From positions 380,001 to 444,000 of the forward strand of contig JANTQA010000038.1 of the NCBI GenBank assembly GCA_027625915.1: a stretch of DNA of 64,000 nt. The letters are read 5' to 3'. Positions 1-11,232 of this stretch are shown piece after piece; position 1 is the first letter of the stretch; each line of letters opens with the position of its first letter. A program made the position numbers and the translations under genes. The notes below the pieces were generated by a model. It was not told the origin of the DNA and did not search any database. It saw only the letters and a list, made by a program, of their open reading frames with translations. Source of the DNA: Anaeramoeba flamelloides (lineage: Eukaryota; Metamonada; Anaeramoebidae).

Positions 1-1
1 A

Positions 2-2395
2 GATGAAGGAAACAATCTCAAAAAACTTGAAGAATTGAAGAATTCAGAAAATGAAGAAGAAAAAGAAAATGAAAAGGAAAAAGAGGAAGAAACCAATTTA
101 GAAGAAGAAAAAGAAGAAGAAGAAGAAGAAGAAGATGAAAAAGAAGATGAAAAAGAAGATGAAAAAAAAAAAGAAGAAGATGAAGAAGAAGAAGATGAAA
201 AAGAAATTGAAAATGAAAATGAAAATGAAAAAGAAAATGAAAACGAGGAAGAAGAAGATTCAGAAGAAAAAAAAGAAGAAAAAAATAATTCATCCAAAAC
301 CCCAATTAAACTTAACATTGAATATGATCCCAAAACAAAAATAAATCTTACTTTTGATGATGAAAAAGAAGAAGAAGAAAAAGAAGAAGAAATAGAAACA
401 AAAAAAAATGAAAAAGAAAATGATAATATAAATGAATTGGAAGAAAAAGAAAATGAAAAAGAAGAAGAAAAAAAAAAAGAAAATGAACATGAGAATTTAG
501 AAGAGATTGAAGAAAAAGAAAAAGAAAAAGAAGAAGAAGAAAAAGAAAAAGAACAAGAAAAAAAAAAAGAGGAAAAAACCAATTCAGAGGAAGAAAAAAA
601 AGAAGAAAAAAACGAAACACCTAAAACACCAATCAAACTTAACATTGAATATGATCCTAAAACAAAAATAAATCTTACTTTTGATGAAGAAGATGAAAAA
701 GGAGAAGATAAAAAAACAAGAAATCAAGAAGAAACCAAAGAAAATGAAAATGAAAATGAAAATGAAAAAGAGAAAGAAAAAGAAAAAGATGAAGATGAAG
801 AAGAAGAAGAAGAAAAGGAAAAAGAAGAAGAAGAAGAAGAAGAAGGAGAAGGAGAAAAAAAAGAGAAAGAAAATGAAAATGAGAATTTAGAAGAGAAAGA
901 AAATCAAAAAGAAGAAGAAAAAGAAAAAGAGATTGAAAAAGAAGAAGAAACAAATTCAGAGGAAGAAAAAGAAGAAGAAAAAATTTCCAAAGAAGAAGAA
1001 AAAAAAGAAACACTTAAAACCCCAATCAAACTTAACATTGAATATGATCCTAAAATAAAGATAAATATTATTTTTCATGACGAAAGTGAAGAAGAAAAAA
1101 AAGAAAGAACTAAAAAAACACAAGATGATAAAAAAAAAAATCAGAAACTTCCAGAGCGTGCACCTAGACCAAAAATCCAAATTTTAAATAAAAAAAAAGA
1201 TGAAAAACCAAAAAAAATAAATAATTCATTTAAAAATGAAAATAAAGATAAAAAACAAGAGGAACCAATCGAAAAGCATGAAGAAAAATTGAAACAAAAT
1301 GAGAATGAAGAAAAAAAATTAGAAAAAAAAGAAAAAAGAGAAGAAAAAGAAAATGAAAAAGAAAAAGAAGAAGAAACAAAAGAAAATGAAAATGATAATT
1401 TAGAAGAAAAAGAAGAAAAAGAAAAAGAAAAAGAAGAAGAGATTGAAAAAGAAGAAGAAACCAATTCAGAAGAAGAAAAAGAAGAAGAAAATGAAAATGA
1501 ATTGGATGAAAAAGAGGAAGAAGAAAAGGAAGAAGAAAAAATTTCCAAAGAAGAAGAAAAAAACGAAACACCTAAAACCCCAATAAAACTAAACATTGAA
1601 TATGATCCTAAAATAAAATTAAATATTATCTTTGATGATGAAAATGGGGAAGATAAAAAAACTAGAAAAGAAGAAGAAGAAGAAGAAGAAAATGAAGAAG
1701 AAGAAAATGAAAAAGAAGAAGAAGAAGAAGAAAAAGAGAAAGAAAATGAAAATGAGAATTTAGAAGAGAAAGAAAATCAAAAAGAAGAAGAAAAAGAAGA
1801 AGAAAAAAAAAAAGAAAAAGAAGAAGAAAAAGAAGAAGAAAATGAAGAAGAAGAGAAAAAAGAAGAAAAAAAAGAAGAAAAAGAAGAAAAAAAAGATGAA
1901 AAAAACAAAATATCCAAAGAAGAAGAAAAAAAAGAAACACCTAAAACACCAATAAAACTTAATATAGAATATGATCCTAAAATAAAAATAAATATTATCT
2001 TTGATGATGAAAATGGAGAAGATAAGAAAGCTAGAAATCAAAAAGAAGATGAAAAAGAAATTGTAAAAGAAGAAGAAAAACAAAAAGAAGAGGAAGTAAA
2101 TGAAAAAGAAGAAGAAAAAGAGATTGAAAAAGAAGAAGATTTAATTTCAAAAGAAGAAAAAAAAGAAGAAAAAATTTCCAAAAAAGAAGAAAAAGAAGAA
2201 ACACCTAAAACACCAATAAAACTTAATATCGAATATGATCCAAAAATAAAGATAAATATTATTTTTCAAGACGAAAGTGAAGAAGAAAAAAAAGAAGGAA
2301 CTAAAAAAACACAAGATAATAAAAACAAAAATCAGAAACTTCCAGAGCGTGCACCTAGACCAAAAAACTTTGTTTTAAATAAAAATAAAAAATAA
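2..2395 (+). CDS. Glu/Lys-rich internal-repeat protein (5' end outside window)
   Basis: The reading frame is open from base 2 to a TAA at 2393-2395, about 797 residues, so the gene begins upstream of the window. It is mostly Glu and Lys with some Asn and Asp. Six copies of a 21-residue unit, TPIKLNIEYDPKxKINxxFDD, lie at 299-361, 626-688, 1019-1081, 1577-1639, 1946-2008 and 2210-2272, spaced by charged linkers of variable length. A second motif, QKLPERAPRPK, occurs only after units 3 and 6 (1142-1174 and 2333-2365), which makes a higher-order pattern of two three-unit blocks. The linkers should be largely disordered or charged helix; the 21-residue unit looks beta-like (alternating hydrophobics). 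I do not recognise the family. No membrane segment or catalytic motif is visible in the part seen. Confidence 0.8.
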   Translation, partial: DEGNNLKKLEELKNSENEEEKENEKEKEEETNLEEEKEEEEEEEDEKEDEKEDEKKKEEDEEEEDEKEIENENENEKENENEEEEDSEEKKEEKNNSSKTPIKLNIEYDPKTKINLTFDDEKEEEEKEEEIETKKNEKENDNINELEEKENEKEEEKKKENEHENLEEIEEKEKEKEEEEKEKEQEKKKEEKTNSEEEKKEEKNETPKTPIKLNIEYDPKTKINLTFDEEDEKGEDKKTRNQEETKENENENENEKEKEKEKDEDEEEEEEKEKEEEEEEEGEGEKKEKENENENLEEKENQKEEEKEKEIEKEEETNSEEEKEEEKISKEEEKKETLKTPIKLNIEYDPKIKINIIFHDESEEEKKERTKKTQDDKKKNQKLPERAPRPKIQILNKKKDEKPKKINNSFKNENKDKKQEEPIEKHEEKLKQNENEEKKLEKKEKREEKENEKEKEEETKENENDNLEEKEEKEKEKEEEIEKEEETNSEEEKEEENENELDEKEEEEKEEEKISKEEEKNETPKTPIKLNIEYDPKIKLNIIFDDENGEDKKTRKEEEEEEENEEEENEKEEEEEEKEKENENENLEEKENQKEEEKEEEKKKEKEEEKEEENEEEEKKEEKKEEKEEKKDEKNKISKEEEKKETPKTPIKLNIEYDPKIKINIIFDDENGEDKKARNQKEDEKEIVKEEEKQKEEEVNEKEEEKEIEKEEDLISKEEKKEEKISKKEEKEETPKTPIKLNIEYDPKIKINIIFQDESEEEKKEGTKKTQDNKNKNQKLPERAPRPKNFVLNKNKK
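299..2365 (+). repeat. Six tandem 21-codon units arranged as two three-unit blocks
   Basis: The coding repeats of the Glu/Lys-rich gene. Unit starts are 299, 626, 1019, 1577, 1946 and 2210. Units 1 and 2 read KTKINLTF; units 3 to 6 read KIKINIIF or KIKLNIIF. The distance from unit 3 to unit 6 (1191 bp) equals the distance between the two KLPERAPRPK tails (1142 to 2333), so the end of the second block was probably copied from the first as one piece. Confidence 0.85.
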
Positions 2396-5300
2396 AAATA
2401 AAATAAAAATACTGAACAGATATAAATAACAAGTAAGGAAGGATTTATAAATTGAATTATTTAAAAGCAAAACCTAATCAAACAATTTTGAGATTTTTAA
2501 ACTAAAAAGAAATTTTTTAAAACCATTAGAATATAAATTAAATAAAAATAAACAAATAATTTTCTTTTTTTTTTTAAAAAAAATTAAATTTACTTATTTA
2601 TATATATTTATATATGTAGTGAAAAATTTGAACAAATATTTTAATAAAAAATTATAACTTTTCAAATCTATTCACTTTTTTTACCTTTACTATATAATTC
2701 TACATTAAAAAATTTTTAATTAGTTTCTAAAAATAAATCAAAATTAATAAATTATATTTTTTTTTCAAAATTACTGTTCCTTTTTTTAATTACTTAAATC
2801 CATAATTTTTAAATAGACAACCAATTTTCGTGTATTCTAAAATTTTACAGTAGGGTTGCTATGGCTGTTTCAATTGTTTTCAAAATTAGTTTTTGAACAA
2901 TACTTTGTATAAAATCAATTATTTATCTATATATATATATATTTTAATTAAAAATAACACATTTTCTTTGAGAAAATTTTAAGTAAATAAATTTTGATAA
3001 ATACAGATAAGAAAGTGATTGTCAAACTAAAAAGTTTAAGATGGTACTGTAGTCAATGTGGAATGATATTGGGAAATCATTTAGTAATTAATGAAAAGTT
3101 TGGAAATTTTCTGATTTTCTTATTTCCAATTCTCACAAAGTTAAATAACCGGTATTTTACTAATAAATTTGTCTTTGAAAATGATATTTAAAGTTATTTT
3201 AGAATAGTTTAACCAAAAATTATACAGTGTTGTTTAATTGATAACAATGAGAATTGTGAATGTCTCAATTTAAAATCAATCATAAGTATATTTTGGTATT
3301 AAGGAACCAAAATACTTATTCAAGAAAAACTAAAAAAAAAAGTGCATCAAATTATGCGTACTGTTTGAAAATGGCATAAATTCCATTTCATTATTCAAAA
3401 CAATGTCTAAATACAAATACGATTTTTTTCTCTTCCAAAGAAATCAATATCATTTTTCAAAAAATAAAAAATGTCTAGTATTTTTTGTTTGAAAAAAAGA
3501 GCATTTATAAAGTAGAATTCCAAAAAGAGAAAAAAAACAAATTATCATTTAAGAAAAAAAAAAAATCATTGCTTTTTTTACTATATACGTCAAGTAAAGA
3601 AATTTTAGAGTATGTTCAAAATGATTCATTGTTAAGAAAGCCAGGTGCATGCAGGTTTTTAAGTTTGAGTGTTTTCGGAATTGACTGAAAAGGGTGGAAT
3701 AAAAGAGGAAATAGATCTCATTGAAAGGATCGACGATCTAGTTTGTCTCTAAAAAATTTAAACCAAGTTTTATCTCATCCAATGATGAAAATTTAAAAAT
3801 TAACTTCAATGTTTTCAACAACTCCATTGTGAGAAAAAGACACTTTCGAGACAAAGTACTCCAAAGTATTATAAAAAAATAGAAAACTATTTTTTGTAAT
3901 AGTTTTTTGTTCTGCTGAGTTGAAAAAATACATAGAAACTCATATTGTTTCATATTATTTAACAGTGACTTTTATGTTTCCTCGTTTTGATATTCCTTCT
4001 GGACTCAAAATAATGATATTGTCAGTGTGCTACGGTGATATTAATCTTCGTTCTTCGAACTCATCAATATCCTCTTATATCACTTCCAACAATTCCAAAT
4101 TTCTCGTTATTCTACGCCAAAATCGTCACATAATAAGGAGATTTTTTGTTTTACAAATCGTAATAATCAAGACAGATATTATATTATCAAATAATTGGAT
4201 ATTTTTTTTATTAAAGATTATAAAATTAATAATAAATATATACAACTTATGCTAACCTAACTTGAAAATCTCTTTTCTAAAGTAGAATTTTGAAAAAAAA
4301 AATAATAATTGAATTTCTTTTTTTTTTAAGAATCCTTAATATGGTTTGATTTAACAGTATTTATTGAAAAAATTATATCCAAATAATTCCTAAAGAAAAT
4401 TTGATCAAAATATAAAAATATAAATCAAATATATTAAATATTAAATCACCACAAACAATATACCCCTAATAAAATTAGGCACTATTTTTTTCTGATTAAT
4501 TTTTTTCTAAATCTAGCACGATAATTTAATTCAATTGGCCACTAGAATAATTTTTTTTAGAATAAAAACACTCTCAACTTTTGAATATCGAAAATATTTT
4601 TTGAAATTCTATGCACTTTTTTATTTTTTTTTGAAAAATTGGGGTTGAGAAAAGCTTTAAATCAAAGAATAAGCTAATATATTAAATTAGAATGCTTTTC
4701 CTGAGAGTTTATCTTTTTAGTTTAACTTTTTTTTAAATTTTACCATTTGAAACTAAAAAAAACATTTGAGGACCAAATTAGTCCCTTTTGTGAAAATAAA
4801 ATTCCCATAATTTAGAATTTTTTTTAGTAAATAAGTTAAAAGAAGAAAGTGTATCTAAAAATATACATAATTTCAACTTTGAATTCAATGATTTTGTCAA
4901 AAAATGTTTTTACCAAAAATTTAAATTGAAATTTTATTAATTTTTATTTTTTTATTTAGTTTTTTTAATTTTTTTAATGGAAAGTATTTGATCAGTTTTC
5001 CATTTTTAGTTTTTTTTTTGGGTTGTAGAGACATATAACTCTGATAAAAAAAAATAAAATTTCTCAAAATTACTTTTATTTTTTTTTTCAATTATTTATG
5101 CTGTAATTTTAATAAAGAAATTAATAAAATTAAAAAGTTTTCATTTTTATTTATCTTTGGAGAATCTAGAATTAAAGAGAACCAAACTAATTTTTAAATA
5201 AATTTTCACTTATTTAAAATTCTGTTGGTGTTATGTTGGATCTATATAACTCTACACTCAAAAAAAAAAAAAAAAAACCTTATTAATAAATACAAATAAT

Positions 5301-6770
5301 CAATCTTGGTTGAATATTCAAGACTCTTAGAAAGATAGAATTCTCCAATTTAATATAAAAAACAATTATGAAAAGATACTCTATTCAATTTTCATCTATA
5401 AATTCTTTCACAAGAAAAAATATTTTGAAATTCTCAAAGAAAAAGCAATAACCTATTTTTTTTTTTTTTATGTATCTTTTAATTCAGTTTTTTTACCTCT
5501 TATTTTTGAAAGCTGGTACGTTGATTAATAAGAAAGCCAATACCAACTTATTACACTTTTCGTTTGTTCATTACTTTTTTTTTTTTTTTTTACTTTTCTT
5601 GATTAAGGGAAAAGTGTTTGGTTATGTGAAAGTTTATAATTAAAGTATGTTGCTATTGAAAGTAAATTATATCTATGGGCCTATTGTTCAAATGACTCAA
5701 AAAAATCCTCTTAGTAAAATAGTACTTTTGGTGCTCTTATTAATTAAAAATATTCCTTGTCTTGGATAAAATTCATAATTTTAGAAAAAAATATGTGTTT
5801 TTTGATATAAATTTAAAGAATGAATTATTAATATCAAGACCTCAAAGTTGGAAAATGAATTTCTTAAATTTGTAGCTGTAATGTAGTTAATTAGCTAAAT
5901 AATTCCAATTTTTTGAATAAATATAAATAATTAACCCCGAGATTATATTGAACAAATTATTATCACTAATTGAAAATATATTAAAAACTCCAAACTGGCT
6001 TCATAAAAAAGGAAACTACTAATCTACCTTTAGATTTTTATGTTGATGATTATTAAGTTTATTTTTGAAATTAAAAAAATGAAAAAAAAGCATTTCTTTA
6101 AATGTTCTAAAATATGATTGTTTTTTTAAATAAATAGAATAATGTTATTTTAGTTTCTATTTTTAGATTTGGAAAAGGAATTAAAAAAAATTTTTCAAAA
6201 TGAAAATTTTTAATTGAGATCATTAGTAAAAAATGTAACAATTTATTGTACAATAAGATTTATAATAGATTTTTTCGAATTATTTGAACACTGGTGTACT
6301 AATATCATTTACACCAAATTACAAGAATTCTTACATTATAGTCGCATTCACATAATGACGCTAATCCCTTGAGAACAATTATTCTTTTCAGCAAAGAACA
6401 AAATACTCCAATATTGAAGGAATATTGTGGTTGGACTAATCCCATAAAAATAGTTTGTTCTTCTTTTTTGATTTAAAATTTGATAGGATTTCTTTTTAAA
6501 TGGATTTAAGGGTAAAAGATAGAGTAGGTGTGTTTTTGCAAAGGTTGTTCTTAGTTTTGTCTGTCTTGAAAGTCAATTGTATTAGAAAAATTCCTTTTGT
6601 GTTTTTATTCTTTCTTCTTTCGAAAAAAAAGGAGGATCAAATAAAAAAAAAAATGAAAAAAAAACAAAATTCAAATGGAAACTAAAAAAGATTTGTGTTA
6701 CTTTTTTTATTATCTTTATCTTTTTGGTTTTTTTTGGTTTGGTAATAAATTCCAGCACAGTTCTCTAAAA
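2396..6770. other. Gene-poor spacer with one F1 element
   Basis: AT-rich spacer between the Glu/Lys-rich gene and the PSMG3 gene (convergent). It holds F1 copy 1 at 5603-6373 and a less AT-rich island at about 3600-4150 in which no intact gene was found. The rest is homopolymer-rich sequence with only short, chance-like open frames. Confidence 0.6.
5603..6373. mobile_element. F1 inverted-repeat element, copy 1
   Basis: Non-autonomous DNA element of about 770 bp. The left end starts TTAAGGGAAAAGTG and the right end finishes CTAATCCCTTGAG, the reverse complement of the family's left end (compare TTAAGGGATTAGCG at 22914). The right half, from the TTTCTATTTTTAGATTTGG region through ACTAATATCATTTACACC, matches the copies at 23 and 49 kb. 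No protein is encoded. Confidence 0.65.
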
Positions 6771-7148
6771 TTACCAAACTTTATTTTTTAAGATTTGTTG
6801 TAACACCTTTCTCAAATGATCCATTTCCATATTTTTTGTTGCGATCGCAAGAAGAAGGGTTTTATTACTCGTTTTGGAGATTTGTTCAATGATTTGCCTT
6901 GCCATGATTTGATACATCTGATCTCTTTTACGATCGCCTAATAAGGTTGTAAGAGAATATGTTGGTACATTTAAATTTTCTTCTGCAAGCTTATCTTTTT
7001 CTGCAGAAATGATTGATCCCATACTTTTTGTTTGGCTGACCCAAATAAAAATCCGATTTTCAAAAACGGAATAAATGATATCAGTCTTAAGATTGTCAAT
7101 TTTTGTTTCAAAATGTTTTGTTTGGAAAGGTGGTAAATTTGTTTGCAT
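6771..7148 (-). CDS. PSMG3: Proteasome assembly chaperone 3 (PAC3/PSMG3)
   Basis: Single-exon gene of 125 residues, close to the roughly 122 of animal PSMG3. The match runs along the whole chain: an N-terminal segment on targets and thresholds (TDIIYSVFENRIFIWVSQ), then KSMGSIISAE where the family has G-MGTLVS, then TTLLGDR (family VLLG), then LLLAIATKNMEMDHLRKVL (family LLAVAVKDKSMEGLKALREV), and a C-terminal VW shared with the animal protein. PAC3 pairs with PAC4 and guides alpha-ring assembly of the 20S proteasome in the cytosol. I start at the ATG at 7146-7148. A longer in-frame start at 7214 would add 22 Phe-rich residues with no match, read from leader sequence. The stop is TAA. Confidence 0.8.
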   Translation of the reverse strand: MQTNLPPFQTKHFETKIDNLKTDIIYSVFENRIFIWVSQTKSMGSIISAEKDKLAEENLNVPTYSLTTLLGDRKRDQMYQIMARQIIEQISKTSNKTLLLAIATKNMEMDHLRKVLQQILKNKVW

Positions 7149-7818
7149 ATTTAAAAAAAAGAAAGATTTATATTGGAGAAAAAAATAAAAAAATGATAAA
7201 AATGTTTTAAACAATCACAACAAAGTATAAGAAAATTAAAGTTGAAAACAATAAAGGTTGAATAATTCATTCTTATATGAGGTGTATGTATGAACATAAG
7301 TAGAATTCATAATCTTTGCTCTCGAAATCAAAGCCAAAACCAAAAAGTATTAAAAATAAATAATCCTATGAAAAACTATATGTGTAATTTTATCACAATA
7401 AATACCGAAATATTCGATTTTGTGAGACAACTGTTATCTTTAGTCTTCGGTTTGAATCTAAATTAAATAATATTTTCAGATATTGTATTTACTTTTTGAT
7501 TTAAGCGGGTGTTATTTTTTAAAAACCAAATGGGAATCTTGTCAAGATCTGGCGTAAAAATTTTTTTGTAATTTGTGTTTTCTGAGTTATGAAATGGATG
7601 AGCTAACCTTATCTAAGCAATTTATTAATTGAAGTCTCTTTTTTGAAATCCAAAATATGTATGTTTTAAATATAAAAAGAAAAAAAGAAACTTATTATTT
7701 TTATTAACAAACAAGTCTATTTTGGATTATGAGGGAAAACAGATTTTTCATTAAATGTTGGAAAACTATGATTTAGAAAGATATTTTTTTTTTATTTTAT
7801 TTTTTTGAATAATTAATA

Positions 7819-8294
7819 CAGTGATCAAAATAAAACGTGCACAAAGACCATAATCCGTGTTTCAAAATATTATCCGTGCTTTTTTTTATTCTTGTACCAA
7901 GGCAACATCCAATCTACTAACAAATAGTATACCTAAGTTTAAATCAATTTTGAAAGTAAAGTTCTGGTTATTTTCAGTAAAATTTAAATTATTAATGAAA
8001 ATAGTTGAAAATTTTCAATAATATTCTCAATTTTTTTCGAATTTTTTGTTTTTTTGATGATAAAAATTTTCAAAAAATTTACTCTATTTTTTGAGATACA
8101 TTTTGCAATTTGATCCTTCATTTTTAGAATTTCTTTTTAAATAATAGAACTTTAAGAAACCAATACCATATTTTTTTCCGTATTAATATTGTTTTTTTTG
8201 ATTGTTTAATGTATTGGTCAACTATAACAAAAAAACACGCTTTTTATAATGAAACACTCATTATATTTTTTTGCACGGGTTATTTTGACTACAG
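7819..8294. mobile_element. F2 Tc1/mariner-like MITE, copy A
   Basis: Best-preserved F2 copy, 476 bp. Left end CAGTGATCAAAATAAAACG; right end, reverse-complemented, CTGTAGTCAAAATAACCCG. Both ends are bordered by TA (7817-7818 and 8295-8296), the target duplication of Tc1/mariner transposons, and CAGTG is a common start for that superfamily. There is no transposase frame inside, so the element is non-autonomous. Confidence 0.75.
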
Positions 8295-9084
8295 TATTTC
8301 AATTCAAATCTCAGCCAAGAAAAACTAAATGAAGTATAGGTGATTCAATAAATGAATATTCGGTAGAAGCTTAACTACAGTTTATCAATTAAATTGGGAT
8401 CTATTATGCAAAAAAAAAAATTTTAATTCTCGATGGTTTTGAAAAAGTTGTTTTCTCACTTTCCAAAAAAATTCTTAATTTTGCAAAATTTTTTTAACAA
8501 ATTTTTTTGTCTTATTCACAAAATTCCTTTTAGCAAACAAAATCAGTTTTGGAATATTAAAAAAGATTTTGAATATTAAAATATAGTAAAACCCAAATAC
8601 CTTTTATAAAAATTTTATTTTGAAAAATCAAATTATATTTCAATTTAGAACAAAAACACTCTTTCTGGTAAAATTTTTAAATGATTAAAAAACTTTAATG
8701 ATTATAACTACTCTTCAGAAAAAAAAAAACAATTATATTTCAATTGGTCTCAATAAATCAATTTTTTTGGTTAAACAAAAGAATTATCTGAAAAAAGAAA
8801 AAAAATTCTTTTTTTAAATATTACAAACAATTACTTTTTATTGTATAACAATGAAGGGAAATGGTCATAAAAATGGCCAATAATTGTTAGAATGCGAGAG
8901 AAAATCATCAATTTAAATATTTTCTTTTTCCAAAAAAATGGAAAAATAAATTGATCTAACAAATAAAAATAGTTTTTTTTGGGTTTCTTAGCCGATCAGA
9001 AATTTTGGACACTAGATATTTACTAAAACTGTCAGTAGAGAATTTCACAAATAACACATTTAAAAATTGCACCTTGTTGTCATA

Positions 9085-9787
9085 TAAACTCTGTTTCAGT
9101 CAAAGGGACCCAATGTTTTTTTCAAATATCAATTATATAAAATAATTGATATTTGAAGAACAAATAAGAAATAATTAGAATAATAGCACATCAAAGAATT
9201 GTTGATATATGTCTGATTGAAAACTAATTAATCAATATTTTTTCAAAAAAATTGAAAAACTCAAATTCTTAAGGACACGTATTGAGAAAAACAACAATGT
9301 TCGTTTTGAACTTTTACTGATAGTTGGATAATAAATAGGAAACATTTTTCACTTCATTTTTCATACTTTTCTTTTAGAAATCAAGTCCTCAAACGATTTT
9401 TGTTGGTATTTGTAGTCTCTATTTGAAAAAGGAAATGAAAATAAAGTGAAAATTTTTCACATTTATTCAACAAATATCAGGATGAAAGATCAAATAGAAT
9501 TCAAATGTAAATCAATATAATTTCTCAACAAATATTTCCTTGGTTTCAATAAGCTTCGAATAATACCTTTTTACCAAGTGACTATTGATCTTGCAATGAA
9601 AAAAAATTTTGCAACTGATTGACGTTTTAAAAACAAAAACGAAAAAAAATAACAAAAATGTGAAAAAATGATTTCAATTTTGAAAATTTCTAAAATAAAA
9701 GTTTTTCTTCTAATATCTAGGCAAACCCTTTAAACATGTGTATTTCACCCATTTAACTGGGCCCCTTTGGCTGAAAAATAGTTTAGT
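9085..9787. mobile_element. F4 MITE, copy 1 (carries a nested F3)
   Basis: Left terminal repeat TTTCAGTCAAAGGGACCCA; right terminal repeat, reverse-complemented, TTTCAGCCAAAGGGGCCCA. About 700 bp here against about 535 bp for copy 2 at 58 kb. The extra length is the F3 insertion at about 9313-9480. Shared interior blocks include CAAATATCAATTAT, TTGAGAAAAACAACAATGTTC and GTGAAAAAATGATTTC. Confidence 0.75.
9335..9466. mobile_element. F3 mini inverted-repeat element nested in F4
   Basis: Arms pair AACATTTTTCACTTCATTTTT on the left with the reverse complement of AAAATAAAGTGAAAATTTTT on the right. Total length is about 130 bp. The F4 copy at 58 kb lacks this piece, which shows it is a later insertion. 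Confidence 0.6.
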
Positions 9788-11014
9788 ACTTAACCCTTAA
9801 ATAATTTTAATTTCCTTTTTGACAAAAGATTACATATTTTTCAATCATTTTACTAGGGTTTGTTAATCATATAATATTTAATAACACAAAAAAAAGAAAT
9901 TAATTCGAATATAATTGATGAAAAAGCACACCCTTAGATTATTACAATCTACACCATGATAATATTTTAATATTTTTTTTTTTAAATATTTTATTAAAGC
10001 TATTTTTTCATAATCATAAGATACATTATATCACAATTAATTTAAAAATTGCTATATTGTAATATTTAACAAAGCTCCAACCCTCATATATATAAATATT
10101 ACATACAAGATGAAAAGTAATGTTGTAATTTCCAGAAAAAATATTTTGAGAGATTTACAATGTATTTGTTTTGAATTACTATTTTTGCTTTTTAGATTTT
10201 CGTGACATAATATAAGTAAAATATCACTGTAAGTTTAAAAAAAAATGTAAAAACAAAAATTATTTTTTAAATTTTTTTATCAATCTGTCATTTTAACCCC
10301 CCAAAATAATAATAATAATAATTTTTATGAAAATTTGGAAAATTAACATTTTAAAAAAGTTTAATTTCGTTATTTTCATTGAAATTTATATTTAAATTGG
10401 GTTTCAGACAATTTCATAAAAGAATAATGAATTTAAAATAACATTGATTTTTTTTCTTTCAATTTATCGGTTTTATGCTAAATATCTTATCAATATTACG
10501 ATAGAGACTTTTTTACAATCAATTTTCTAAGCTTGAATTAGCCACTGTTTTTTATTTTGTTCTGGTTAATATATTAGTTTGAAAAAAAAATATTTCATAT
10601 CAAATTAAATTCTGACTAACTAAAAAAAATATAAATTCAGAATAACTCAAAGATATAAAAAAAAATGATTTTTAAGAAATTGCTAAAACCTATCCAAATT
10701 ACAAAAAAATCAATCTGATTTTTGACAATTTGAATTTACAGAATACTACATAGAGTTATCATTTAAAAAAATCAAACGAATTTAATGGTTCCCTGTTAGT
10801 TTGGAATGGTAAAAATAAAATAATATTTTTAAAAATAAATTTAGAAAAAAAAAAGATTGAAAATTTTTTTGAATAAAATTTAGTTCAAGTAAATTCTTTT
10901 CAACATTTTATTTTTTTAAACACTAAAATCAATAAGAAAATAGAAATATTTTTTATATATTTTTTTATTTAACTGAAAAATATTGAACTTTATAGACAAA
11001 TATTAATTAAAAGG

Positions 11015-11041
11015 GTATATATATATATATATATATATATA
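11015..11041. repeat. (TA)n microsatellite
   Basis: Run of about 13 TA units in spacer 3' of the RhoGAP gene. Confidence 0.9.
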
Positions 11042-11232
11042 CTTAATAAATAAAAATAAATTAAATCATAGAAAGAAGAAGAGGAAAGAAAAGAAAAATG
11101 TTATACATTCATGGTTCATAAATATTTGATAATTGAATTGATTTTTCATAATTACAATTATAATAGTTAAATTATATTTTCAATTTACTTTTTTTCTTTA
11201 TAAAATAAAAATATTAAATAAATATTCATTAT

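Larger units (their letters stand above)
7149..11232. other. Spacer with F2, F4 and F3 elements
   Basis: Upstream of PSMG3 and downstream of the RhoGAP gene. It holds F2 copy A (7819-8294) and F4 copy 1 (9085-9787) with an F3 element inside it, plus a (TA)n run at 11015-11041. No coding region is supported. Confidence 0.6.

Noticed and set aside
1141-1596. Long Ser/Phe-rich minus-strand frame opposite the Glu/Lys gene
   Set aside because: Mirror image of GAA codons; an antisense shadow without independent support.
3920-4255. 111-codon plus-strand frame
   Set aside because: No domain, AT-driven tail, and overlap with a minus-strand coding-like texture; treated only as part of the 3.6-4.15 kb island.
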